NCBI GenBank assembly: GCA_029252195.1
Contig: JAQXBV010000039.1
Span: 1 to 62,044, forward strand
Reading direction: 5' to 3'
Length of the DNA stretch: 62,044 bases
Origin: Yoonia sp.
GTDB taxonomy: Bacteria; Pseudomonadota; Alphaproteobacteria; Rhodobacterales; Rhodobacteraceae
In this document: positions 8,505-17,443 of the stretch, piece after piece
Position numbering within the stretch: the stretch's first letter is position 1
Layout: the number at the start of each line of letters is the position of its first letter
The notes under the pieces: generated by a model
What the model was told of the DNA's origin: nothing
Databases searched by the model: none
The model's input: only the letters and a program-made list of their open reading frames with translations
Position numbers and translations under genes: made by a program

Positions 8505-10412
8505 TTAGGTTTTAGATTGGATTGTGCCAGTTAGAAGCGCATCGCCACCTTCGACCCAACGCGCAACAACGGCGCGTAGTGCGACCTCGTCGCTGTCGGC
8601 GACGGCCATCCGCAACCCCTTGAGGGCTGAGGCCACTTCGATTTCACTCAGGTGTTTTTCGCGCGCCTGAAGGATTTTGGGGTGCTGGGTCGTAATTTGA
8701 CCTTCGCCGATCAAGAGTTCTTCATGAATCTTTTCACCTGGCCGCAGACCCGTGATCTTGATCTCAATGTCACCGTTTGGATTGGTCGCGTCGCGTTCGG
8801 TGTAGCCGCAAGCGGCGATCATTTGGCGGGCCAAGTCACGGATCGGGATCGGATCACCCATATCTAGCACATAGACATCCCCGCTATTTGCAAATGAGCC
8901 TGCGACGAGAACAAGCCGTGCGGCTTCGGGGATCGTCATGAAGTAGCGGGTCACATCAGGATGAGTGAGCGTGATCGGGCCACCCCGTTTGATCTGTTCC
9001 TGAAACAGCGGAATGACAGAGCCGCTAGAGCCCATGACGTTGCCAAAACGGACCATCGAAAAGATGGTCTGTCCGCGGTTTCTGCTGGCGAGGTCTTGGA
9101 TGACGATTTCGGCCAGCCGTTTTGACGCGCCCATCATATTTGTCGGGCGGACGGCCTTATCCGACGAAATCAGAATGAACCGTTCGATGTTTTGCTTTGC
9201 CGCGGCGCTGGCCAGTACTTGGGTGCCCAGCACATTGTTGGACATGCCCACCACCGCGTTACTTTCGACCAGAGGCACATGTTTATAGGCAGCGGCGTGC
9301 AAAACGATTTTGACATCGTGATCGCTAAGTGTTTTGCGGATCAGGTTCGGATCCGTGATTGACCCGAGGACCGGCACAATCTCGATCTTGGAACGCTCTG
9401 ACAGCGCGCGCAGTTCCATATCGATCGTATAAAGCGCCAATTCTGAAATATCGAGCAACACCAGCTTTTTCGGCCCGCAGCCGAGCAGCTGGCGGCAAAG
9501 CTCAGAGCCGATGGACCCACCTGCACCAGAGATCAAAATCGCCTTTTTCGCATAGACTTCTGCGCCACCGGGCAGTTCGCCATCAAGCGGCGCACGCCCT
9601 AAAAAGCGGTCGGCGACCACGGGCTGAAGTTGATCCAGAAGCGCCTCTTGCCCCGTCAGCTGCGCAAAAGAGGGCAATGCCTGAACGCTCAGGCCCATTT
9701 CCTCCAAGCGGCGCGACAATTGTGCAAGCTTTGGCCGCGGCATGTCGGGCATCGCGATCAAAACACGGTCAATGGCTTTTTCGCGCACGAGCATGTCGAT
9801 GGTCAGCGGCGAATATACCGTCAGGCCCTGCACAATCGTGGACTGCATGCTGAGCATGTCATCAACGAAGGCGACAGGAATAATCGCATCATCCGTGCGC
9901 AACGCTGCGGCAAGCTGGCGTCCGGTTGGCCCTGCGCCATAAATCAGCACCCGCGTTTGGACCTGCCCGGATCGATAGATCAGCAGTAGCAATTGCAGCA
10001 TGCCCATGCGTGTCGCAACAGAGAGCAAAAAATAGACCAGTGCAAAGTTGATAAAGGTCGCAAATGAAGTTCCGTAACCTGCCATGTCATCAAGCACGGC
10101 CGTCGCGAGCCCCAGCAGAATGGCATGCACCGCCGTCAGCCCGATTGCGTGGCTTTCATAGGCCTTCAGTTGTACGTTATTGAGGCCCATCACACTTGTA
10201 AGCAACGCGCAAATGCCCATCAAAAGTGGCAGCGCGAGCCAGTGGCGGCTCAGATTTACGCTTTCTGGCACGCCGTCATATTGCAGCGCCAAGGCAATCA
10301 GTAACGCGACAGGCACCAAACAGACATCAATCAGTAGCAGGATTTGCCGCTTGATCTGTCTGGGAAGCGTCATAACGAAGCGATACATGAATGGGTGTCC
10401 TGATTGAGCCAT
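8505..10412 (-). CDS. Membrane nucleotide-sugar epimerase/dehydratase (CapD/WbpM/FlaA1 type)
   Basis: A protein of about 635 residues with an N-terminal membrane part of four or so helices, a first Rossmann-like domain (VLIYGAGPTGRQLA), and a C-terminal SDR domain opening with LISGAGGSIGSEL. The active-site region SSDKAVRPTNMMGASKR has Met in place of the usual Tyr, as in the FlaA1/WbpM 4,6-dehydratases. It would make a UDP-4-keto-6-deoxy sugar for exopolysaccharide. Two starts are plausible: ATG at 10412 with AAGG, or ATG at 10388 with AGGA. The open frame back to 10475 looks non-coding. It lies between the sugar transferase and the hexomutase. Confidence 0.92.
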   Translation of the reverse strand: MAQSGHPFMYRFVMTLPRQIKRQILLLIDVCLVPVALLIALALQYDGVPESVNLSRHWLALPLLMGICALLTSVMGLNNVQLKAYESHAIGLTAVHAILLGLATAVLDDMAGYGTSFATFINFALVYFLLSVATRMGMLQLLLLIYRSGQVQTRVLIYGAGPTGRQLAAALRTDDAIIPVAFVDDMLSMQSTIVQGLTVYSPLTIDMLVREKAIDRVLIAMPDMPRPKLAQLSRRLEEMGLSVQALPSFAQLTGQEALLDQLQPVVADRFLGRAPLDGELPGGAEVYAKKAILISGAGGSIGSELCRQLLGCGPKKLVLLDISELALYTIDMELRALSERSKIEIVPVLGSITDPNLIRKTLSDHDVKIVLHAAAYKHVPLVESNAVVGMSNNVLGTQVLASAAAKQNIERFILISSDKAVRPTNMMGASKRLAEIVIQDLASRNRGQTIFSMVRFGNVMGSSGSVIPLFQEQIKRGGPITLTHPDVTRYFMTIPEAARLVLVAGSFANSGDVYVLDMGDPIPIRDLARQMIAACGYTERDATNPNGDIEIKITGLRPGEKIHEELLIGEGQITTQHPKILQAREKHLSEIEVASALKGLRMAVADSDEVALRAVVARWVEGGDALLTGTIQSKT

Positions 10413-10548
10413 GAAAGCCTTATCACAAATAGTTTTCGAAGTCTTCTCATACAGCGGCTTGTCCCGCACGTTCAACTACCTTGACGTGTCGGGCGCGACT
10501 TCGCACTGAAGGGTAGCAAAGTTGGTGTAGATCGGACGTTGAAAGAAC

Positions 10549-11157
10549 CTAATGCCGAAATGGTTTCAAAGCCGTTTCCGCCAGCAGCGCGATATCGAAA
10601 CAAAGGTTTCGCCTGTGTTGATAAATCATGTCGAGCGTCGCTTTGCGCGGGATGCAGCGCCGCCGATAGACCGCGTCGGTTTCTTGGGCCGAGTGGCAGG
10701 CATGGAGAAGCCGTTCTTCGTGTCCGTGAAACCGTAAAGATGCAAGGCCGGTGATGCCGGGTCTGCTTTGCAGCACTTTGTCGTAAATCTCCGGATATGC
10801 CTCCACATACAGGCGCAGCGGTGGGCGTGGCCCGACCAGAGAAATGTCGCCTTTGATCACGTTCCAGAGTTGCGGCACTTCGTCAGCGCGGCTCTTCCGC
10901 AAGATCCGTTGTATGCGCGACAAAACATGTATCTTGTGGGCACCCGTCACACCACCATCGCCGCTATCGAGCGGCATTGTTCTGAGCTTGATCAGGGCGA
11001 ATGGCTGTGTGGACGTGCGCATGCGCTCGGAGACATAGAACAGGGGGCGTCCCTCGGTGACAAGCAGGACAACGAGCAGGATAGCGAAGATTGGCAACAC
11101 TAGCAAACCGATCGAAATCGCGAAAAACAGATCAAAAATGCGTTTTGAGAGCGTCAT
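10549..11157 (-). CDS. Short sugar transferase (polyprenol-phosphate phosphoglycosyl transferase)
   Basis: A 202-residue monotopic phosphoglycosyl transferase of the PglC/WcaJ catalytic family, which loads the first sugar phosphate onto undecaprenyl phosphate. It has one hydrophobic N-terminal segment (residues about 7-33) and the conserved block KSRADEVPQLWNVIKGD followed by SLVGPRP. The large N-terminal membrane domain of WcaJ is absent. The ATG at 11157 overlaps the stop of the epimerase by 4 bases. After the catalytic core the sequence has an unusual C-terminal tail rich in His and Arg (FHGHEERLLHACHSA). It probably starts the glycan exported through the nearby OPX protein. Confidence 0.88.
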   Translation of the reverse strand: MTLSKRIFDLFFAISIGLLVLPIFAILLVVLLVTEGRPLFYVSERMRTSTQPFALIKLRTMPLDSGDGGVTGAHKIHVLSRIQRILRKSRADEVPQLWNVIKGDISLVGPRPPLRLYVEAYPEIYDKVLQSRPGITGLASLRFHGHEERLLHACHSAQETDAVYRRRCIPRKATLDMIYQHRRNLCFDIALLAETALKPFRH

Positions 11158-11960
11158 GTGGGGCTCCAATCGGCGGCGCGCGCATCGGCGATGAGTTGCG
11201 AGGGGGTGGCAGGCGGGACGTCGACGAGCGAGGCCAACTGCGTGCTGTCCAGCTCCAGCGCAGCCAGCGCAGACGGGCCAGCGGGAACCCACTCCCACGG
11301 AATATCTGCTGCGCGGAGCAGGTCCGCCATCCCCACGGATCCGGCTTGGGTCATATTGAGAATGCGCGGCAGCGGCGCGTCTTTTGCGAGCAATCTTCGC
11401 AAAACCTGACCCAAAACAACGGGGCTGATATATGCACGCCGTGGGCTTTCACCATTGGGGAATCGATTAAGCTTGATTTGTCGCCCGCGTGCCGCATTGA
11501 GCAACAGCGCATCACATCCAACAACATTGCTGATCCGCAGGAGTGTCGCACGAGGGGCGTCACTTACGGCTTGCTCCATCGCAAGCTTGGCCTGACCGTA
11601 TGGGGTGGTCGGTTGACACAGGTCTGTTTCACGCGCGGCGGCTGATTTATGTCCGTAAACCGCTTGGCTAGACGCGAGCAAAACCGGCAGGTTCTCTCGC
11701 GCCGCCAATGCGCAAGCGGCCTGCGCGAGGGCTGTATTGTCTGCGAGCCGATCACCTTGTGTCACGCCTGCGAGTGAGATGATCCCTGTTATACCTTCGG
11801 GGAGGTTCGGGGCAGGGGCGTTGAGAATGTCCCATTGAAACGGGCCATTGTGGCGGCTTTGCCAAGTGGCGGCGGCATCTCTTGGCCAGACCGCTCTAAG
11901 GGCGCGGCCAACGTGGCTGCTGCCCCCCAGAATTAACGGTCCATCTGATGTGGATTGCAC
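11154..11960 (-). CDS. NAD-dependent epimerase/dehydratase family protein
   Basis: A 268-residue extended-SDR protein. The dinucleotide-binding start LILGGSSHVGRAL is a loose GxxGxxG. A candidate catalytic pair is Tyr/Lys in TPYGQAKLAME. It is shorter than classical UDP-sugar epimerases and has a weak C-terminal substrate region, so the reaction is uncertain. It lies between the OPX lipoprotein and the sugar transferase (4-base overlap with the latter), so a role in making the activated sugar for that transferase is likely by context only. Confidence 0.85.
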   Translation of the reverse strand: MQSTSDGPLILGGSSHVGRALRAVWPRDAAATWQSRHNGPFQWDILNAPAPNLPEGITGIISLAGVTQGDRLADNTALAQAACALAARENLPVLLASSQAVYGHKSAAARETDLCQPTTPYGQAKLAMEQAVSDAPRATLLRISNVVGCDALLLNAARGRQIKLNRFPNGESPRRAYISPVVLGQVLRRLLAKDAPLPRILNMTQAGSVGMADLLRAADIPWEWVPAGPSALAALELDSTQLASLVDVPPATPSQLIADARAADWSPT

Positions 11961-11977
11961 TGTCTCAACCCTGTATG

Positions 11978-13099
11978 TCAGAGCTGGTTTGAAATTCGCA
12001 ACGCCGCGCTAAAGACCCCTAATATCGTGCTGGCTGCACTAATCGGACTTTCTGTGACGTAGACAAGGTCACTTGGCATGATGTTGAATTTTCCGGCACT
12101 GAAAAGACCATCTGCGGTTGTCAGATCGACTGTGAATATGACCCGCTCCATTGGCGGCCCATTCGGGCGCACTGCAGAAGGCTCGTATTCACGCAAGATC
12201 AAAATCCCCTGCGGGTCTGCGCGTGCTTCGGAGACGCCACCGATGATCGCAAGCGCATCGAGCGCCGTGACGTCGGCTTTGGTAAAGGGATGCACGGCCT
12301 CGGAGCCTGCAGCGCCAAGCGACAAGAAGTAGCGGTCATCTTTTTCAAGAATGACGCGGTCCCCACCGCGCAGCGTCGTATCGAAGGACGGGTTGGAGAA
12401 AAGACGATCCATCGAGATGCCGAAGATGTCATTGCCGCGGATCAGTTTGACTTGCGGATTTTTCAATTCGCTCGCAGGGCCGCCGCCCTCTGAAATTAGA
12501 TTGAGGATCGTCATGTCCTGATCAACCAGCGGATAGACGCCGGGTGCCTGAACGCCAGCCACAAGGTTTGCGGTGTTTCCGCGGCCCGGTAGGGCGGAAA
12601 GCTGGACCTGTGCGGAGGGCACGGTTTCGGACAAGCGGGCTTCGATCTGGGCGCGCGCGGTGTCAGGCGACATGCCTGACACTTTCATCTCCCCCACAAA
12701 CGGGAGGAAGATCCGCCCGTTTGATCCGACGCGCACATCTTGCAGGACTGCAGCGCGCTCACCTGGCCCTGTGAGCAAAGAATTTTCTTCGGCGTCCCAG
12801 ACGGTGATTTTGAGCACATCACCAGGCGCAATTATCAATGACCGTGATTGCGGTTGGCGCATAATCCACTGGTATTGTTGAACGCCATTCGCTGGCCACG
12901 CATTTACCGTCGGCAAAACCCGACGGGTGACTTCATAAACCGCGAAATCATAAATCGGTTTGCCGTCGGCAGTTGTCTCGTCGGAAGCAACAAGAACCTC
13001 GTTTTGAAAGCCAGCTCCTCGTGGTGTCGAACATGCAGCAAGCAAGGACGACAAGGCAACGAGCGCAAGCGCATGACGCAAATATAGACTCAAACCCAC
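11978..13099 (-). CDS. Polysaccharide export outer-membrane lipoprotein (OPX/Wza family)
   Basis: A 373-residue lipoprotein with a lipobox LLAAC (Cys23), followed by a Poly_export domain (about residues 90-180: APGDVLKITVWDAEENS) and SLBB-like domains (VAGVQAPGVYPLV; then a second one around residue 260). It forms the export channel for an exopolysaccharide across the outer membrane. It is the first gene of the minus-strand block; the hairpin 3' of pnp lies upstream. No Wzc-type co-polymerase gene follows, which is unusual. It starts at the first ATG; no strong Shine-Dalgarno site is obvious. Confidence 0.92.
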   Translation of the reverse strand: MGLSLYLRHALALVALSSLLAACSTPRGAGFQNEVLVASDETTADGKPIYDFAVYEVTRRVLPTVNAWPANGVQQYQWIMRQPQSRSLIIAPGDVLKITVWDAEENSLLTGPGERAAVLQDVRVGSNGRIFLPFVGEMKVSGMSPDTARAQIEARLSETVPSAQVQLSALPGRGNTANLVAGVQAPGVYPLVDQDMTILNLISEGGGPASELKNPQVKLIRGNDIFGISMDRLFSNPSFDTTLRGGDRVILEKDDRYFLSLGAAGSEAVHPFTKADVTALDALAIIGGVSEARADPQGILILREYEPSAVRPNGPPMERVIFTVDLTTADGLFSAGKFNIMPSDLVYVTESPISAASTILGVFSAALRISNQL

Positions 13100-13212
13100 T
13101 ATCCCCCCAAGGTCAATGGCAATGGGTGCAACATACAGGGCAATTGGAGAGGGTCAATCTCCGCAACGTATCTTTGGCGGGATTGCTCGTGCCATACTTT
13201 CGACCCGCCAAA

Positions 13213-13246
13213 TGCAAAAAGCCCCAGCGTTTCCACCAGGGCTTTC
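13213..13246 (-). terminator. Rho-independent terminator after pnp
   Basis: On the minus strand AAAGCCC pairs with GGGCTTT around a 14-base loop, followed by TTGCAT. It lies 23 bases past the pnp stop. Confidence 0.65.
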
Positions 13247-13268
13247 TGTTTCAAAGATCCGACAGGAT

Positions 13269-15404
13269 TTACTCCTCGTCGCCCTCTTCTTTCTTCGCTT
13301 CTTCGCCAGTTGCCTGATCGACAACTTTCATGGACAGGCGGACCTTACCACGATCGTCAAAGCCCAACAGCTTGACCCAAACGTCCTGACCTTCTTTGAG
13401 AACGTCGGAAGGGTGGTTCAGGCGGCGGTTTTCGATCTGGGACACGTGCACCAGACCGTCGCGCTTACCAAAGAAGTTCACGAACGCGCCGAAATCGACG
13501 AGCTTCACGACTGTCCCTTTGTAGACTTTGCCTTCTTCTGGCTCGGCTACGATGGAATAGATCATGTCGTAGGCCTTCTTGATGGCCTCGGCGTCATTGG
13601 ATGCCAGCTTGATCGTGCCATCGTCGCTGATGTCGACTTTTGCGCCAGACAGTTCAACGATTTCACGGATCACTTTGCCGCCAGACCCGATCACTTCACG
13701 GATCTTGTCGGTTGGGATCTGCATGGTTTCGATCTTAGGTGCGTGAACGCCCAGATCTTTCGCGCCTGTCAGAGCCTTGCCCATTTCGCCAAGGATGTGC
13801 AGGCGGCCAGCTTTCGCTTGCTCAAGTGCTTTGGCCATAATCTCTTGGGTGATACCTGCGATTTTGATGTCCATTTGCAAGGATGTGATCCCTGCTTCAG
13901 TACCCGCAACCTTAAAGTCCATGTCGCCAAGGTGATCTTCGTCACCCAAGATGTCGGAGAGGATCGCGTAGGAGCCGTCTTCTTCCATCACGAGGCCCAT
14001 AGCCACACCAGCAACTGGCGCTTTCAAAGGCACACCAGCGTCCATCATGGACAAAGAGCCACCGCAGACAGATGCCATCGAGGACGAACCGTTGGATTCA
14101 GTGATCTCGGAGACAACGCGGATGGTGTATGGGAAGTCGGTTGCCGCAGGCAGAACCGCCTGAAGCGCACGCCAAGCCAGCTTACCGTGGCCAATCTCAC
14201 GACGACCTGGGCCAGACACACGACCAACTTCACCAACAGAATATGGCGGGAAGTTATAGTGCAGCATGAAGTTCGACTTATACATGCCAGTCAGCGCGTC
14301 GATCATCTGCTCGTCGTCGCCGGTGCCAAGTGTCGTCACAACAAGACCTTGGGTCTCGCCGCGTGTGAACAGGGCGGAGCCGTGGGTCCGTGGAAGAATA
14401 CCTGTCTCGGAAACGATTGGGCGGATGGTGTCGAGTGCACGACCGTCGATGCGCTTGCCGTTTTTCACAACGTCGCCGCGCAGAACGGAGGACTCGAGCT
14501 TCTTAAGCGCCGGGCCCAAGTTCGCGTCTGCTTGCTGCTCATCAGACAGGGCTGCAATGATGTCAGCCTTGGCAGCGGAGACCGCACCAGTACGCTCTTG
14601 CTTGTCTGTGATCGCATAAGCGGCACGCATCTTGTCTTCGCCTACTGCCTTCACGGCTGCGGACAGCTCGGAGTAGTCAACTGGCTGGAAATCGAAAGGC
14701 TCTTTGGCGCAATCTTCGGCCAGATCAATGATCAGGTCGATGACGGGCTGGATGCTATCGTGGGCAAACTTCACCGCACCAAGCATTTCTGCTTCGGACA
14801 ATTCATATGCTTCAGATTCAACCATCATCACGGCGTCTTTGGTGCCTGCAACAACAAGGTCCAAACGCTGCTCTGGGTTCAGGCGCAGGTTGTGCATGTC
14901 GTCGATTTCTGGGTTCAGGATGTACTCGCCATCAACAAAACCAACGCGGCAAGCGGCGATTGGGCCCAGGAAAGGCGCGCCAGAAATTGTCAGCGCAGCA
15001 GAAGCCGCAATCATTGCTACCATGTCTGGATCGTTGACGAGGTCGTGCGACAGAACTGTACACATTACCAGAACTTCGTTCTTGAAGCCAGGGACGAACA
15101 AGGGACGAATTGGACGGTCGATCAGGCGGGATGTCAGCGTCTCTTTTTCAGTTGGACGCGCTTCGCGCTTGAAAAAGCCACCAGGCACTTTGCCGGCAGC
15201 GTAATACTTTTCTTGGTAGTGAACTGTCAGGGGGAAGAAGTCCTGACCTGGCTTTTGGGCGCGTGCGAATGTCACGTTGGCCATAACACTGGTTTCACCC
15301 AGCGTGGCAATCACGGAACCGTCAGCCTGACGCGCAACCTTGCCTGTTTCCAGAGTGAGCGTTTCTTCGCCCCACTGGATGGATTTCTTAACTTCGTTAA
15401 ACAT
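13269..15404 (-). CDS. pnp: Polyribonucleotide nucleotidyltransferase (PNPase)
   Basis: A 711-residue PNPase, the phosphorolytic 3'-5' exoribonuclease of mRNA decay. It has two RNase PH domains (residues about 1-310 and 310-550), a KH domain with the [15 protein letters not shown] loop, and an S1 domain ([19 protein letters not shown]). It ends in an acidic tail. The ATG follows AAAGGAAACAATAG. In many bacteria pnp sits directly after rpsO; here rpsO is over 12 kb away on the other strand. The leader holds two GC hairpins that could serve RNase III/PNPase autoregulation. Confidence 0.98.
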   Translation of the reverse strand: MFNEVKKSIQWGEETLTLETGKVARQADGSVIATLGETSVMANVTFARAQKPGQDFFPLTVHYQEKYYAAGKVPGGFFKREARPTEKETLTSRLIDRPIRPLFVPGFKNEVLVMCTVLSHDLVNDPDMVAMIAASAALTISGAPFLGPIAACRVGFVDGEYILNPEIDDMHNLRLNPEQRLDLVVAGTKDAVMMVESEAYELSEAEMLGAVKFAHDSIQPVIDLIIDLAEDCAKEPFDFQPVDYSELSAAVKAVGEDKMRAAYAITDKQERTGAVSAAKADIIAALSDEQQADANLGPALKKLESSVLRGDVVKNGKRIDGRALDTIRPIVSETGILPRTHGSALFTRGETQGLVVTTLGTGDDEQMIDALTGMYKSNFMLHYNFPPYSVGEVGRVSGPGRREIGHGKLAWRALQAVLPAATDFPYTIRVVSEITESNGSSSMASVCGGSLSMMDAGVPLKAPVAGVAMGLVMEEDGSYAILSDILGDEDHLGDMDFKVAGTEAGITSLQMDIKIAGITQEIMAKALEQAKAGRLHILGEMGKALTGAKDLGVHAPKIETMQIPTDKIREVIGSGGKVIREIVELSGAKVDISDDGTIKLASNDAEAIKKAYDMIYSIVAEPEEGKVYKGTVVKLVDFGAFVNFFGKRDGLVHVSQIENRRLNHPSDVLKEGQDVWVKLLGFDDRGKVRLSMKVVDQATGEEAKKEEGDEE

Positions 15405-15418
15405 CTATTGTTTCCTTT

Positions 15419-15460
15419 GGGCCGCAGCCCTTCGTTTTGCGTAGGGGGCGTATTCCCCCT
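15419..15460 (-). promoter_or_regulatory. Hairpin-rich pnp leader
   Basis: Two stems lie just upstream of the pnp ribosome site: AGGGGG-N6-CCCCCT (15443-15460) and GGGC-N4-GCCC (15419-15430). In E. coli a leader stem is cut by RNase III and then used by PNPase to repress its own mRNA. The same role here is an inference. Confidence 0.4.
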
Positions 15461-15740
15461 CATTCCGGTATCTTGTTTGGCGCTGGAATGCGGGCGCCTG
15501 TCTTCTCAAGATGGCTGGGCCATACAGTATTTGTCAGGGCTTGGGAAGTCTTGTGACTGATGCGGGCACAGCGAATGGACTTGGCGCGGTAAAACAGATT
15601 GCAGACAAGTGCCCGGTTCAGGGCGGGGCGCGTCAACCCGCTCGTCAAGGTTTGCGCGTTTGTAGCGACAGGGGTGAGTCGAACCGTTTCGACAAAGCGC
15701 TATTCGCATAGATTTCCGACTGCGAAATTGGAGTTTCGGG
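15461..15740. other. Gene-free stretch upstream of pnp
   Basis: Apart from the pnp promoter that must lie here, I see no gene or tRNA in this stretch. Short open frames exist on both strands but have no codon pattern or ribosome site to support them. It borders the accessory island on its left side. Confidence 0.5.
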
Positions 15741-15818
15741 TCAGGCTAATTGCGCAGATCGCCCCTTCCACTCTTCTGCGGCATCGCTGTCATAGACCAC
15801 GCCGCTGCAAAGGATCAT
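15741..15818 (-). pseudogene. pabB 3'-end fragment (or 25-aa coupled ORF)
   Basis: The stretch codes for SGVVYDSDAAEEW, of which GVVYDSDAA is identical to the C-terminal motif of the PabB protein encoded 1.7 kb away on the same strand. Over those nine codons the DNA differs at three positions, all synonymous, and a surrounding 33-base stretch matches at 29. After this the frame reads KGRSAQLA and stops. An ATG at 15818 overlaps the stop of the broken upstream gene as ATGA, so a tiny coupled peptide is an alternative reading. A displaced duplicate of the pabB end left by island insertion fits better. Confidence 0.5.
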
Positions 15819-16416
15819 TGCCACTGCGTTGCTGCTTCACCTACGAACCAGTCAAACAGTTCAGTGTTCCATAAGAACGGATCCTCAGGATTCGGCAGCC
15901 CCGCCATCTTGCGCGGGTAAACAGCCGCAATGGCCTTTCTGACCACTCCAAATGCCCGTGGCGCATTTCCGTTACGCCAGCCTCCAAAAGCAGGTCGAAA
16001 ATGTTCTGAAGCGACCTTGGCGGACCCAGAACCTCGAACTCATCATAGATGCGGAGCATGGCAGATAAGGCGGGACCCAATTGCGCATAGGTCAACTTTG
16101 ACAACATAGAGGGGTCATCCAGCACAAAGCGGTCACTGTCTAACAGTAGGGTGTAGAGTTCCCACTTGTCCTTATCTCGCTTGGCAAAGCCACAATCCAC
16201 CAAGGCGCTAGCTGCGCTTGCATAATTGTGAACAACCCCGTCGGTTAAGACAGTGCCAGCAGGGACAACGCCATTATTAAGGGGGAGTAAGGTCTCGGAC
16301 CTGCGGTCAAAATCCAGTTTGTTACTCAGCGGATACAAAAGTTGTGCGTAATATCGGCAAAGCCCGACCATGAGGCCGCAGTCGGCAGGGCTCAGGGGGT
16401 CATGTTTCATTTGCAT
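15815..16416 (-). pseudogene. Hypothetical protein, frameshifted near its 3' end
   Basis: No family recognised. The uninterrupted frame from 16416 runs to a TAG at 15841, but its last 25 or so residues (PLRLFTRARWRGCRILRIRS) look like out-of-frame translation. Reading one base back from about 15940 gives a coherent end, VRKAIAAVYPRKMAGLPNP then EDPFLWNTELFDWFVGEAAT, stopping with TGA at 15815. A one-base deletion is the simplest explanation. The original product would be about 200 residues, soluble, with a helical middle part. It is divergent from the 91-aa gene and lies within the accessory island. Confidence 0.6.
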
Positions 16417-16539
16417 CGCTGGCTCCGCTCGTTCCGTTGCATTTACTGTAGGACGGGCATTCAGATTTGCAAATGATCGCTTGCTAAAATGGCCATATGT
16501 TCATATTTTGTTCCCGTAGATTAACCCGAGGAACATTCG

Positions 16540-16815
16540 ATGCTGGATTCAGAAGAAACCGCCGTCAAAATGCACTATATCTGCCAGACCTATGTGATGA
16601 AACAGGTGGGGCAGCAGATGAGCCTTCAGGTGGACAAGGTGCTGCAATACACTTCCGCCGCCCAAGCCGAAGAACGCGCCGAACGCGAATCCCGCCGCGA
16701 GGGCTGTGTCGGGGCCGACGCCTATATGCTATCGGAGGACCCGATGTCTGGAGAGGTGTCAGAACCTGTTTTTCTGGCGCGGCATGGAACTGTGCCTGAG
16801 GTGGAGGGGGATTAG
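16540..16815 (+). CDS. Small hypothetical protein
   Basis: A 91-residue soluble protein with no family I recognise. Residues about 8-55 are predicted-helix-like and charged (QTYVMKQVGQQMSLQVDKV), followed by an Arg/Glu-rich stretch (ERAERESRREG) and an acidic end. AGGA seven bases before the ATG supports the start. Codon use is like the chromosome, unlike the AT-rich gene 21 bases downstream. Divergent from the frameshifted hypothetical gene. Confidence 0.55.
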   Translation: MLDSEETAVKMHYICQTYVMKQVGQQMSLQVDKVLQYTSAAQAEERAERESRREGCVGADAYMLSEDPMSGEVSEPVFLARHGTVPEVEGD

Positions 16816-16836
16816 GGGGAAGCATTAGCGCTTCTA

Positions 16837-17433
16837 ATGACGGGGCTTGTTAAGCATAAAACTTTCGACAAATGTGACGTTATTAGCATTGCAAGGATTT
16901 TAAGCAGTTTCGATAGATATCCTGATAGTTTTAAATGTTATTTTAACCATTTTCCTTCACTTGCTCGCGACTATCCGTGGGATGTCTCAATTAGCTATTT
17001 ATTTGCTAAAACAGAGCTTGCGCAAAACATAACGATTTATAGCGCAGTTGTTAAATGTCATAGAGTAGAGGCATCCATGGCCAAATCGTCAATTGATACT
17101 CTTCATATGACGCGGGCGCGATTCCGTGAACTTTATAATGTCACGATGGAAACTAAGATATCTACTGACGCAATCGCGGAATCGGAAGTAGCAGAAAAAG
17201 TTCGTGACCGCATTCTTCATGGAAAAACTGTGTCGGAATCTGATAAGCGTAAAGCTGTCGTTTCTGTCTTGGAGTATGCAAACCTTTTAAATGAGCAAGT
17301 TGCGATAGATGCTGGTTTTAGGCCATTTGGATCTATGCAAGGCTTCAAGGGGCGCGGGCAGTCATTGGATAGGCCGACCAGTCGATGGGTGCTTATCGGA
17401 ATGGGCTTAATACATGTTAAGGATAAGAAATAG
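16837..17433 (+). CDS. HEPN-like hypothetical protein, AT-rich
   Basis: A 198-residue protein whose base composition is visibly richer in A and T than its neighbours, suggesting transfer. Residues 119-152 contain VRDRILHGK, an Rx4H motif (Arg123, His128) with flanking helices as in HEPN-superfamily RNases and HEPN-like domains found in toxins and defence proteins. Upstream is a helical region of about 100 residues without a clear family. No MNT antitoxin gene is adjacent. A ribosome site is weak (GGGGGAAG some distance away). It converges with pabB, 10 bases apart. HEPN assignment rests on the motif only. Confidence 0.5.
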   Translation: MTGLVKHKTFDKCDVISIARILSSFDRYPDSFKCYFNHFPSLARDYPWDVSISYLFAKTELAQNITIYSAVVKCHRVEASMAKSSIDTLHMTRARFRELYNVTMETKISTDAIAESEVAEKVRDRILHGKTVSESDKRKAVVSVLEYANLLNEQVAIDAGFRPFGSMQGFKGRGQSLDRPTSRWVLIGMGLIHVKDKK

Positions 17434-17443
17434 CGCGGCAGTT

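Noticed and set aside
13116-15560. 814-codon open frame on the plus strand across pnp
   Set aside because: It is antisense to pnp in the register where low-stop codon bias of a GC-rich gene leaves a long open frame. The translation is rich in Cys, His and Phe and fits no protein.
15655-15700. GGTTCGACTC on the minus strand, like a tRNA T-arm
   Set aside because: The flanking bases do not pair into a T stem and no acceptor or anticodon stem follows.
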